From assembly GCA_963932145.1 (NCBI GenBank), contig OZ010581.1:86029120-86093119 (forward strand): 64,000 nucleotides of DNA, in the 5' to 3' direction. Position numbers and translations under genes: made by a program. Under the pieces are notes generated by a model. The model made no database searches. It was not told the origin of the DNA and was given only the letters and a program-made list of their open reading frames with translations. Positions 34,053 to 44,717 of the stretch are shown here, one piece after another. Source of the stretch: Acanthosepion lycidas (lineage: Eukaryota > Mollusca > Cephalopoda > Sepiida > Sepiidae). How positions within the stretch are numbered: position 1 is the stretch's first letter; each line of letters opens with the position of its first letter.

Positions 34053-36757
34053 CTAACCGGCATCAAACGGCCACTCCAAGTCAGCACCTTTCACTCTGCA
34101 GAGACGCGCAAGAGTCACCCACCTTTCGCTAAATTCCAATGGATGGAGTCGCTTCCTTTCCGTCCTGATCTTGACTTTAAGCTGATGCTTAAAGAACAAG
34201 ATCAGTTGGGAAGAGGTAAACTTCTCGTCCCCATGAAATTCCTTCTGTCGCGTCGTCCATATCACGACTCGCATAACACCCAGTAAGCAAAGGAACACGT
34301 AGTGCTCAGCCTTAGTCAACGGCGGTACTATATTGCTACAGACGGAACTGGCCTCGAGGACAAAGAACTTTCCGCGCAGCATGCGAACCATGAGATCTTC
34401 AACGAACTTGCACAACGGAACTACGACACTACATTGAAAGAAGGCGTGACCAATGGTCTCCACCTCCCCACTGCAGCGCACGCAGTTTGGCGACTTTGCC
34501 AAACCCGCTGCGCGAAGTCTTTTGGCGACCCAGAGGGCCCCTCGAATCACCAGCCAGGTGAGTGATGCCTCGGGGTTGGTGAGACATTTCAAGCCGGGCG
34601 CCCAAGGCCATATGCAGCGAGCCTCCCGCTTCGTCAGCCCGAGCTCGTCAATCAGATCATCTTGAACGTTCCCCCTCACTAACACCTGATATAATGCCTT
34701 ACGGGACAACGGCTGGACGTCGGAGAGGCCATCCTTCGCCCGTAAGAGACGCTTGAGGGCCAAGCGACATTCGTGATAGAAAGAGCCCTCGCCTCGAGGA
34801 TTACGGCCGACCTCCTCCTCACACGAGCGCACATTTCTCAAGGATGGAAAATGTTTATGGGCGTCTTCCTTCCAGAATTCGCCGTTCTCATCCAGTTGCA
34901 TACACATCCGGTCTAGATAAGTAATGCGAAGCGTATGTCGACGAGTCTCAACGCAAGGCACCCCTAGACCGCCATCAGAGGGATGGAGGTAACAGATCTC
35001 GCGACTAACCATGGCGGCCCTGCCTCCCCACAAGAAGGAGAACAGGAGCCTTACTAACGCCAATAAAGTGTTAGACGGGAGTGGAAGCACGGAGAGTCGG
35101 TAAAGGAGAATCGGGTAGATGTGCGAGCCACATACTTCCGCCCTCCCCTTCAAGGAAAGATTCCTCCGAGTCCACAGACGAACTGCGAGCCCGGCCTTCT
35201 CTTGCACCTCCGACCAATTCATTTCCAACAAGAGGTCGGGACCGAACCAGACGCCGAGTATCTTGACCGGCCCGTCCGTCCAGAGGAAAGGTCCGGGAAG
35301 AGAAACTCCCCTCCACGAACCCAACCGCAAGCCAACAGACTTATCGCGGTTGATCCTGGCCCCCGTCACCATCTCATAACCCCTGATTTCTTTGCCGACT
35401 TCGTTAATTTCGGCCCTACTCGACACCAGAACCGAAACGTCATCAGCATAGGCGGAGTACCTGGCCGAGGTGGTAGCACCAGGTAAGGAAATTCCGCGAA
35501 GGACCGGATTCGTCTTCAACTTACGCAAGAAAGGCTCCAGTGCAAGAACGTAAAGCAATGGAGACAGCGGACAACCCTGACGAATGGAGCGAGACAAAAT
35601 GAAAGGCTTCGATCTTACCCCATTCACTTCCACCAGCGCACCGGGGGACGCATACAGCAGTCGGATCCAAGTGCGAAAGTGCGGCCCGAAACCGGCGGCC
35701 GAAAGGACAGCCTCCAGAAATCGATGGTCAACCCTATCGAAAGCCTTGGACTGATCTAAATTGATCAGCGCGGCATCACCGTCGACTTTCTCGATGATCA
35801 AGCGTACCAAATGAAGGTTGTCCTGAATAGTCCTGCCCTTCACAGCACAAGTCTGCTCGGGGCCAATCAGACTAGAGAGGACAACCTGCAAACGGTCAGC
35901 TAAGACCTTGGCTAAAATCTTCAACTCTGTATTTAACATCGTCAAAGGCTGATAATTATCTACCCCATCCCCACCGTCTTTCTTCTTGCGAAGCAACTTG
36001 ATCACACCCCTGGTGAAGCGTTGAGGAATAGACCCCTGCCTCATCCAGTTGTTGAAAATCAGTGCCAGCAGAGGGACAAAGACGGGCGACTGCCTCAAGT
36101 ACATTTCGTAGGGAAGACCATCTAATCCCGGAGTCTTGTCCAGGCCAACCTGCTTCAGCGCATCCCAGATCTCAGACTCTGTTATGGGCCCCTCGCACCT
36201 AGCCGCTTCAGCCGCCTTAAGGCGGGGAAAGTCGGCTAAATAGGCATCGAACTGAGCAGGGCTCAGACCGGGCTCCCTGGTAAAAAGTTCCTGAAAGTAA
36301 TCACGAAAAGCCTCGCAAATGCCCGCGTCTGTAGTCACAGTCCGCTTGTCCGGCAATGTGATGCGATCGATATGCCGACTAGTTGCCCTACAAGCTTCCT
36401 CTGAACGCAATGAAGCGGCCATATTCGTCGCCTCGCAAGACATTCTTTTTATCCTAGCCCTAACTACTAGAGCTTGATCCTTCTTGATAAGCAAGGAGGC
36501 CAGCTCCGCCCTAGCTACGGCTACTTCCCCACTATCACGGGATTTGATCGCCCGATCTACTTTGGCTTCTAGAGACTTTTGCGCTGCTAACCTAGCTAGG
36601 TTGAGTCGTCGACTATAATCAGCAGCAAAAGACCTAAGTTTGGATTTCAGAACACCCCACCACTTATTCCCAACCACAGCCCCCGACAATTCCCGCTGTA
36701 ACATTAGTAAAAGCTGGTCCCGGAAATCTTGCTCACCAAATAATGATGAGTTTAATT
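34053..36757 (-). pseudogene. LINE U6 ORF2, RT and C-terminal finger open, endonuclease missing
   Basis: Open from the truncation point, with an internal ATG at 36,704 giving 883 residues. It differs from U5 by only a few residues (DELGLTK versus DELELTK, EWPFDAG versus EWLFDAG). It shares with U5 the unusual NYQPLT reading of the RT motif. Same dead status as U5. Confidence 0.88.
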
Positions 36758-36773
36758 TTCTGGTTTCTTGTCA
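36758..36773. repeat. Junction motif J6 (right edge of array)
   Basis: TTCTGGTTTCTTGTCA, followed by AGCAAGCC of the TTAA-flanked element. It is the outer target-site copy on the 5' side of the array. Confidence 0.75.
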
Positions 36774-36988
36774 AGCAAGCCATCTGATTTTACCTTATTT
36801 TATAGGAGAGTGCCTAATACACCAGTTAGGTTGGTCCATTTTGCTAGAATGGACCTTCCCAATACATTTGCATGAGGGGTCTTTATTCACCCATATATTT
36901 CTCCATAAATGACTCAAGTCAATTTGGCTTTGGCTACATTTGCCTACTTGTGTGCTAAACCACTGGCAAACTAGCTAATATTCAACAG
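36774..36988. mobile_element. Right end of the TTAA-flanked (piggyBac-like) short element
   Basis: 215 non-coding bases ending TTCAACAG before TTAA. It contains a perfect 8-bp-arm hairpin, GGTCCATT (36,833-36,840) and AATGGACC (36,848-36,855). It continues the element started at 313-354. Confidence 0.6.
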
Positions 36989-36992
36989 TTAA
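36989..36992. repeat. TTAA target-site duplication, right copy
   Basis: Pairs with TTAA at 309-312. The old LINE frame reads into this TTAA from the right and out of 309-312 on the left. Confidence 0.75.
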
Positions 36993-38246
36993 CCACTTCG
37001 GCATTGATTTAGGGCTTCGAAGACTTTGCCGAAGAGGGGTAAGAGACTGATAGGACGGTAATTAGAAGGGTCAGAGGGGTCGCCAGAGTTCTTGAAGACA
37101 GGAACAATCGAATTGGAATTTCAGCAGTCAGGAAAACATGATTCCTTGAGGCAGTAGTTATATAGTTTAGAGAGAACGGGCGCCAATTCAGGCGCGCATT
37201 TCTTCAAGGCAATGGCTGGTTTCCCATCCCCACCATTAGCCTTGTTGTGGTCTAAATTGGAGATAATGCCCAATACTAAAAACGGGGTTATGTGTAACCC
37301 ACTCAATAGGGCCTCAGTCCTAAGAGGGAAGTCGGCTATGGGTACACCGGAAGAGTCAAGCGTTGAGTTGAACGAAAATTTCCGAGCAAAGCATTCAGCC
37401 TTGTCGGCAGAGAAGGTCAGGATTTCGAACTGGTTGAAAAAAGGAGGTATTGAGGGTTTGCTATTGTTCAGTACGCTCTTGCAGAGACGCCAATAAACTT
37501 TGGAGCCAAATTTGCGAGATGCAATACGCCCCTTCATCCGAGCAGCAAATAGTGACTTAGCTTCTTTGAGGACACCCTTACACTCGTTATGGGCGGAGGC
37601 AAAGAGACGTCTATTGCAGTGTCCGACATGTCGCTACGAAATAGGTGAAAGAAGTGGGTCCTATGGGCAATGGCGTCTGAGCAAGCAGCGGTGAACCAAG
37701 AGGAGGAGCGCGACTTGACCCTACATTTCCTTGAGGGGATGAAAGCGTCGATTCCAGCTTTAAGCCAGGATGAGACCTCAGAAGCACATTCTTGGACGGA
37801 GAGCGTAAAGACAACATACCAGGGGACATTGCTGAGGAAATCAAGGAACGAGTCCCAGTTCTAGTGATAAGAGGTTCTTTGCAGGGGGTGGAGTTGAAGG
37901 AAATATTAACAGATACTACAGCATGATCGGAGTTACCAAGAGAGCAGAGTTGCGTGGCGCTACAAGACTCGGGGATGGAGGTAAAACACAGATCGAGAAG
38001 AGAGGCCTTACCTTCCCGGTTGAAGGCAAAACGAGTGGGAAAGTTAACTATCTGCGTGAGGGATTGAGAAACTGAAAAATTAAGTGTTTGAATGCCTGCG
38101 TGGTCAGTAGTAGCATTCTTAAGCCACTCGGTATGATGGGAGTTAAATTGGCCAAACACAAATATGTGAGCAAACGGATGGAGGGAGAGAGCCTTGTCTA
38201 TGCTGTCAGAAATGCTATCGAGTATCCCACAGTCTTGAGCACATTG
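36993..38246 (-). pseudogene. Old Jockey/CR1-like LINE ORF2, endonuclease tail to start of RT (right piece)
   Basis: The minus strand reads first the C-terminal part of an APE-type endonuclease (FGQFNSHHTEWL, normally GDFN, so the catalytic Asp is changed; later GNSDHAVVSV). A linker with SADKAECFA follows, then RT opening motifs NYRPISLLPLFGKVFE. Stops and frameshifts occur near 37,120, 37,610 and 37,010. It is truncated on its 5' side near 38,246 against AT-rich repeats. The reading continues on the other side of the array at 308-1. Confidence 0.8.
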
Positions 38247-39120
38247 AGTTTTACATTTTATTTTAAAAAGAACAAAATCAGCTATATTTCCTTTGATTTT
38301 CTCTTTCTTTTGAAAATCAGCTATACTGACATTTCATTTTCATGATTTCTATTGAAAAATATCAAAATCAAAAATTTCTATTGCAAAATCTTATTAGAAA
38401 ATCTCAAAATCAGCCATATTTCTCCTTGATTTTTATTTTTTATATTAAAAAAATAACAAAATCAGCTATATTCCCATTTCATATTTAGATATTGTATTTA
38501 AAATATTAAAATCAGTTATATTTCCATTTGACTTTTATATTTTCTTTTGAAAAATAGATATATTTCCAAGTTATTTAAATTTGCATTTTACATTTTCTGT
38601 TAAAAAAAAACAAATCAGCTATATTTCCATTTAGTTTTACATTTTCTATTGACAAATATCAAAATCAGCTGTATTTTCATTTGTTTTTGATATTTTATAT
38701 TAAAAAATATCAAAATCAGCTCTATTTCCATTTGATTTTTACATTTTCTATTGAAAATTATAACCATCAGCTATATTTCCACTTGATTTTTGCATTTTAT
38801 ATTAAAAAATCAGCTACAATTCCATTTCATTTCTTATTTTTCTATTCAAAAGTATTAAAATCAGCTCTGAAAAATATCACTATCAGCAATATTTCCCGTT
38901 GACTTTTTACATTTTCTATTCAAAATATCAAAATCAGCTATATTTCCATTTCATTTTCTGATTTTCTATTGAAATATATCAAAATCAGCTACATTTTCAT
39001 TTGATTTTTACATTTTTTATTGAAAAATGTCAAAATCAGCTATATTTCCATTTGTATCTTCATTTTCTATTCAAAAAATATAAAAATCAGCTATATGTCC
39101 ATTTGATTTTTACATTTTCA
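38247..39120. repeat. Degenerate AT-rich minisatellite, ~55-60-bp unit
   Basis: At least a dozen imperfect copies of a unit built around AAAATCAGCTATATTTCCAT, then TTGATTTTTACATTTTCTATTG. The phrase AATCAGCTATATTTCC or a close variant recurs at roughly 55-75-bp spacing. No gene. Confidence 0.85.
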
Positions 39121-39477
39121 AACATTTGAATAACTTTGAAATTAACTAGATTGTTTGGCTACTTTTTCAATATTAAACACAGTTGTTTGAAAATTTTATT
39201 TGATATTTGAAAACATCATAAAACCAATAAAATTATTGAAAATCGATATGATATCGATCGAAAGATATTGATTTTTACAAGTTTCAACAGTTTACATAAA
39301 TTTATATTAAAAATATTCCGTTTTACATATATTTGAATAATTTGGGAATCTAAGTGTAAAATCTAGCTTGTTTGGCTACTTTTTCAACGTTAAACACTGT
39401 TGTTTGAAAATTTAATTTGGTATTTGAAAGCATTAGAAAACAAATAAAATATTGATTTTAACAAGTTTCAACAGTTT
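39112..39477. repeat. Two diverged copies of a ~180-bp AT-rich repeat
   Basis: Copies at about 39,112-39,292 and 39,321-39,477 share TTGTTTGGCTACTTTTTCAA, then TTAAACAC and TTTCAACAGTTTA at their ends. Function unknown. Confidence 0.7.
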
Positions 39478-40190
39478 ATGGCCACGGTTTCCATGTCATT
39501 ATAAACCTCTCGTAACCTCTCATCGACAAACTGCTCACCTCAGCCCCTGTATGCCTACAACGAATAACCCACCTATAACAAGTGATCAGACGGGATATCA
39601 CGCTTACTATCACCTTGCAATAAGGGCCCTGTCGATCCGGGTTGATACTGTTCGTTTATTACTGACTGTACAATTGGGAATCTGTATAACAGCCGTGAGA
39701 TACCATGATCAAGGGATGGCCCGACGCAATCAAGCCTATTAATATCAGTACGTTCAGGGTACCAACAGATCAGTTTTCAATTGATGATGGTCAAAGGACA
39801 ATAAACTGTCATTCCTCAGCCTCTCCAAGAAAACATACTAAGAAACCTTCATACCTCTCACTTAGGACAGGAGAAAACCAAACTCCTCGCCAAGGACACT
39901 GTCTACTGAGTAAACATAAACAGAGACATCGAACAGTTCACAAAGTCATGCAGCACTGCCAACAGCATCAGCCATCTCAAATGTGAGGGCCGCTTGTGCA
40001 ACATGACATTCTAACAAAGCTTTGGGATATAATAGGTACAGGTTTGTTCGATTTTCATGGATGTCAGTGGCTGACTACTCCAAGTACCCTTATAGTCAAA
40101 CACTTACCTGTTCATTCACCAGTGTTATAGTGAATATCTCACGCCAAGTCTTCGCAGAGTCTGATCACGCCGAAGAATATCCCTCAGCAG
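39470..40190 (+). pseudogene. Decayed Ty3/gypsy pol (RNase H to integrase core)
   Basis: Recognisable in pieces on the plus strand: an RNase H end (LTSAPVCLQRI), a spacer containing GWPDAIKPI, and an integrase HHCC zinc domain (HLGQEKTKLLAKDTVY with DIEQFTKSCSTC). After that comes the integrase core start (VADYSKYPYSQTL and QVFAESD). It has several stops and frameshifts. No LTR is attributable to it. Confidence 0.7.
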
Positions 40191-40317
40191 GGCACCGGGG
40201 AGGTCAAAGAGCAGCGCACAGATTCTACATCCTGATCTTAATATTTATTGTCAAAAACACATCAATTCGGCACAAGGTCAAGGGAAAGAGAGGGGAGGGG
40301 TATCCAAGCCAAGAGGC
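40191..40317 (-). mobile_element. Fragment resembling the 3' end of the array LINE
   Basis: The stretch TATTTATTGTCAAAAACAC followed by CGGCACAAGGTCAAGGGAAA parallels the 3' end of the array units (TATTTATTGTACAAAAGTAC, then CGGCACAAGGCCAAA). This suggests a very short 3' remnant of a related LINE. Similarity fades beyond ~80 bp, so the call is tentative. Confidence 0.4.
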
Positions 40318-41137
40318 TATAAACTCGTCCTTTTCTACCTATCACCCCTAGTAACAGAACAGTCTATACCTTACGCCTACGTACGGAAAACTTCGACCAA
40401 TAAAAACCGTACAGGCGAATCAACAAATCTCATTGGTTAACGACACAATAATCTGAAAGTTTCACGTGCAAAACAAAATTGTGCCAAAACTTCCTTGAGC
40501 CGATTTTGGACTTTCAAAACATATAAAAGAAAACACCGACTGACCAAAGCAATCAGAGACGAACATCCACAGAGAAATTGCCAACATACTCCCTGTCACT
40601 TGAAATCACGATTTTACCGCGCAAAAGTATATCAACGCTGACTCACTTGCAATTTAAACTCGACCAACTCTGTGGACATCAGATCGCAAACCTAAAACAA
40701 CTTTGCTTATCCAAAGTTAATTATATTCACTACATATTAAGTAAAAATCAACATTCGAACGATTCAGTAATATTACAGTCAAAGGTAGACCACTCTATAA
40801 GAGCTCATTCCTAAAAAGCACTTAACATCGACATTTTTAATATTAACACAATTCCAGAAAGACTGTAACTGAACATACAAATACAAAAAGAGACATATCG
40901 AAACCTCAAATATCACACACACTTTGCCATAGTAACATATACCAAAATATCCTGTATATATATTACTTTGAATTACATATGAATGTTTTGTTGGTTTCTA
41001 AATTGAATATGTCTTGTTTTTGATTGTTTTTAAAATTCGTTTATTTATTTGTTTGTGGACGCAGAAAGTCACGCAACCTACACAAATTCCTTCTGATTCA
41101 CTCAATTACAATTAATTAATTCTGCACATCCCCAACA
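40318..41137 (+). mobile_element. Solo LTR A of the CsRn1-like gypsy family (TSD AGGC)
   Basis: 820 bp starting TATAAACTCGTCC and ending CCCCAACA, flanked by AGGC at 40,314-40,317 and 41,138-41,141. It is an inverted relative of the LTRs at 42,241-42,974 and 51,645-52,392. No internal sequence is attached, so it is a recombination remnant. Confidence 0.85.
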
Positions 41138-41329
41138 AGGCCGCCTTTTTTAATCGAAAAAGGGGCTAAATTTGTGTCAATAATGTTTGTTCATTTAATC
41201 CCTGGCTACTGGGAGTAGAAAACTTTAAATATATGAAACAATAATAATAAAATATATCAGAATAGTTGTTTAATCTCAAATTAACTTCTGATTCAATTCT
41301 GGGAGTAGTAGGTTTGCGAAGGTCAAGGT

Positions 41330-41390
41330 TGTTGAATTTATTAATTATGCTTGAAAAAATCAGAAGGAATTTGTGTAGGTTGCGTGACTT
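41330..41390 (-). repeat. G1 3' LTR, U5 end piece
   Basis: Contains GAATTTATTAATTATGC and AGGAATTTGTGTAGGTTGCG, matching the U5 end of the 5' LTR at 51,650-51,720. Separated from the rest of the LTR by solo LTR D. Confidence 0.7.
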
Positions 41391-42240
41391 TGTTGCAGAC
41401 TGGTGATTGTGTTTAAATTGATCAGAAGGAATTTCAAGGTCGTGTTCTACAACATTCGTCCACGACAATTATTTTGAACAAATCATGCAAATAAAGTTGA
41501 AAAAACAGGACAAAAGTTGAATGCATAACAATAACATCAATTTATATACAATTTAATATACAGTGGCTTTAAGATTTGATGGATAAATGAGGATTAATGT
41601 ATCTAATTGTGTATTGTGTTATTGTGAATGTTTGGGTGCGTTTGCAGGTATTGATTAGGTTTGTTCACAGAATTAAACTGTTTGTTTGATCACGTACAAA
41701 AATGTTCGGTGTTGAGGTTGAATCGTTAGTGTATGTACGTAAGTGTGTTTATACAAATATTTAAAGCTGTTCAAAGTTGCGTACCTTTATCTGTTGGATG
41801 AAAAATAGATCGTTAGTTACTGATACTTGTTAATGTTATGTAGCGAGAAATATCACTTTGAAAGTATAGTAAGTGAAGTTTGAGAAATGTTCTAGAGAGA
41901 GATAGAGTGTGTTTGTGGATTGTTGAGTCAGAGAATATATTTTTGCGCGGCAAAGTCAGAGTTTTGACTAGCGTGGAGTTGATGGACTTCCCTCTAGGTG
42001 TGGAGGTCTGACTGGTGAATTGGACTGGAATTCATTCTTTTATTTGATTCGGGAAATCAAAGTAGGCTCCTAGCGGCCTGGCGGGAAAGCAGATTTTTGA
42101 CCATGGATACACATTCTAGGGTCGTCTCGACCAATAACAAGCCGAGTTTCACAATGTGTGGTGTTGATTGGTCAAAGCTAATTCTTATAGAAGAGTCTAT
42201 TTTTAACGAGGGTGAGTAGACAAACATTGACGATTCTATA
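41391..42240 (-). mobile_element. Solo LTR D, diverged relative of G1 LTR (TSD ACTT)
   Basis: 850 bp, plus-strand ends TGTTGCAGAC and CGATTCTATA, flanked by ACTT at 41,387-41,390 and 42,241-42,244. It shares layout with the G1 LTR (GCGCGGCAAAGTC, then a GTGGAGT block, then AATCAAAGTAGGCTCC) but is diverged. Inserted into the G1 3' LTR. Confidence 0.8.
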
Positions 42241-42974
42241 ACTTTCTGCATACACAACAAATAAATAAACAAAATTTAAAATACGATTAAGAACAAGACA
42301 TATTCAATTAGAAACTAATAAAACATTTATATACAATTCAAAACAATATACAAGCAAGATAATTGGTATATGTTATGTTGGCAAAATGTGTATAATGTTT
42401 TAGGTTTCAGAATGTCTCTCTTTGTAATCGTTCGTTCATTTGCAGTCCGTTTTAGATTTGTGTTGGTATTAGAATTGTCAATATTAAGTGTCTTTTTAGA
42501 AGGAGTTCTTAAGGAGTGATCTACCTTTGACTGTAATGTTTTTAAGGTCGTTTGGACATGGATGTTTACTTAATTGATAGTGAATATAATTCACTTTGGA
42601 TAAGCAATGTTCGAGAATCGATGTCCACAGAGTTGGTTGATTTTAAATTGTGAGTGAGTCAGTGTTGATGTACCTTTGCGCGGTAAAATCGTGATTTTCG
42701 AGTGACGTGGAGTATGTTGACAATTTCTCTGTGGGAGTTCGTTACTGACTGCTTGGGTCAGTCGACGTTTTCTTTTATAAGTACGAAATCGGCTCCGGAG
42801 TTTTGGCGCTATTTCGCTTTTGCATGTGAACTTTCAGATTATCGTGTCATTAACCAATGAGATTGGTTGATTCACCTAGTACGGTTTTTATTGGTTGAAG
42901 TTTTCCGTACGTAGGCGTAAGATATAGACTGTTTAGTTGCTAGGGGTGATAGGTAAGAAAAAGACGAGTCTACA
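42241..42974 (-). repeat. G1 3' LTR, main piece
   Basis: Direct-repeat partner of 51,720-52,392. In sense it starts TGTAGACTCG next to the polypurine tract. Confidence 0.85.
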
Positions 42975-42984
42975 ATACCTCCAT
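42975..42984 (-). promoter_or_regulatory. G1 polypurine tract
   Basis: Sense ATGGAGGTAT abuts the 3' LTR start, the expected place for the plus-strand primer. Confidence 0.5.
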
Positions 42985-43011
42985 CTAGATTAATGGCCAT
43001 GTCAATGGGCA

Positions 43012-44717
43012 TTAATGTGTAATGTATGTGCGAAATCTAGCTGGCCCATGAACATGTCTGCCCGACTTCGTGCGGGTAGACTTGGTTGATGGAGACATAT
43101 CTTTAGTAGTCGTTTGTATGTTTGATTGCGTAGTAGATGTTGGGTTTAGTGGTGTTTGAATGATGTCATCACACTGTACGTATGCTGGTTTGAGTCTGTC
43201 GATGCTGACGGTATTTTGTTTACCAGCAATGTCTATTACGAAATACTTAGGTGTTCTGGAGATTACTAAATATGGTCCAGTATAGTTTTGTGCTAGAGGT
43301 TTCCGAACTGCGTCACGTCGCAGGAAAACATATTCTGATGAACTTAAGTCTATTGGTACGTAATACGGTTTCTTGTAAGTCCGTGTGGGCGTATATATTA
43401 TGTCAGTCATTTTTTGTTTAAGATCGGACACGAAATAACTGGAAGGGGTAGAATCCGTAACATTGTGAAAGATTTGTCCTGGAAGGGTCGTTGGTTTCCT
43501 GAACACCAACTCCGCACTAGTACATTTCAGATCTAGTTTGAGTGTATTTCGTAGCGCGAGCATCACAAATGGTAGCTTATCTACCCAGGTCCGAGCACTG
43601 GTAGACGCTGTTAATGCGTACTTGAGGTCGATGAAAACGTTCTACTAATCCGTTGCTGCAGGGATGATATGCCGTAGTAGAAATGTGTTTAATCCCTAGC
43701 AAATTGACGAATTCAGCGAATAAAGTTGATTGGAACTGAGGACCTCTGTCGGTAGTAATAACCGCAGGCCATCCAAATATTGCAATCCAATTCTGAAAGA
43801 TAGCGTGGGCCACCGCTTCTGCTGTTATCGTTGATAGCCGTACGGCCACTGGCCATCGTGTGAAGCGATCTACGATAGTCAGAATATATTCGTATCCATT
43901 GGTCCTGTCAAGCGGACCTACAAGGTCGGCGTGAACATGAGTAAAACGACCGTCAGGGGCCGTAAAGGTTGACGATGGTGCTTTTGTATGACGACTTATC
44001 TTAGTTGCCTGGCAACGCTGGCAACGCTGGCAACGCTGGCACGTGCGGGGCCACTGTTTCACGTCGGAAGCCATACCGGGCCAGACGAATCTGTTAGATA
44101 TGGTCCGCAGCGTAGCCTTCGCTCCAGGGTGAGCTGATGAATGAAAATGGTCGAAAACCGTTTTTCTCTTCGACGGAGGCAGGTAGGGTCGAGGGTTGCC
44201 TGTTGAGACATCACAATAAACAAGCTTGTCGGAGAAAGGTAGTGGACGTTTTTCTAATTTCAGAGACGTATCTGCCTGCACTGAAGGGAATGTCTCGTCA
44301 TTCAACTGTTCTTCAGTAAGTGTGTCGAATTCGAGTGAGAATGACTGTATCACATCAAGTGTAGGTCTCGATAATGCGTCTCCCACGATATTATGCTGAC
44401 CTTTTACGAATCGAATGTCCGATGTAAATTGACTGATGTAATCCCGGTAGCGAATATCTCTCGGGTTTAGTTTATCGGACTTCGCGTGCAATGCATAAGT
44501 TAACGGTTTATGAGCTGTGAGAACGACAAAGTCTCTACCCTCAAGGATGTGTCGATAATGCCGTATCACCAAATAAACGGCAAGTAATTCTCTTAAAAAA
44601 GTGCTATATTTCTTCTGTGTAGCATTTAGCTTTAGTGAGAAAAAAAAAAGACAAAGGTGTTTCGATGCCATCAGTAATTTGGTGCAACACAGCGCCGACT
44701 GTGTCGGCTGATGCATC
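43012..44717 (-). pseudogene. G1 pol, RNase H and integrase
   Basis: The RNase H end shows TDASADTVGAVLHQ (right after the insertion) and GDALSR. The integrase HHCC domain (HSSAHPGAKATLRTI..CQRCQ) is extended by a 9-bp repeat. The catalytic core keeps its Asp-Asp-Glu residues (HADLVGPL, TDRGPQF, NGLVERFH). A frameshift near 43,610 separates the core from the C-terminal GPY-like part (NYTGPYLVISRTPKYFVID) that ends at 43,012. A second frame break lies near 44,640 (long A-run as printed). Confidence 0.85.
44009..44042. repeat. Expanded 9-bp repeat in G1 integrase zinc domain
   Basis: TGGCAACGC repeated three times plus a partial copy. Translated on the minus strand as CQRCQRCQRCQ, it duplicates the C-X2-C pair of the integrase zinc-binding domain. 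Confidence 0.85.

Larger units (their letters stand above)
33267..36757 (-). mobile_element. LINE unit U6 (5'-truncated, near duplicate of U5)
   Basis: 3.49-kb unit with the same truncation point as U5 and almost the same sequence. Rightmost member of the array. Confidence 0.92.
355..36773 (-). mobile_element. Head-to-tail array of six Tx1-like LINE units
   Basis: Six copies of one non-LTR retrotransposon lie in the same orientation with nothing between them except a 16-bp motif, TTCTGGTTTCTTGTCA or a close variant. The motif also stands at the outer left (355) and outer right (36,758) edges. Full units are about 6.9-7.5 kb, and two truncated ones are about 3.49 kb. Relatedness follows position. 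U4, U5 and U6 share 3'-UTR and ORF2 variants. U1 and U2 share premature stops. U3 is the outlier. Iterated target-specific insertion and unequal exchange are both possible origins, and shared defects show that at least some copies arose by duplication. Confidence 0.9.

Noticed and set aside
355..36773. Telomeric LINE array of the HeT-A/TART kind
   Set aside because: The array is internal, bounded on both sides by the two halves of one TTAA element and one old LINE, with no telomeric repeat.
38247..39120. CRISPR-like array
   Set aside because: Repeats are degenerate and adjacent without unique spacers of constant length, and the setting is eukaryotic transposon DNA.
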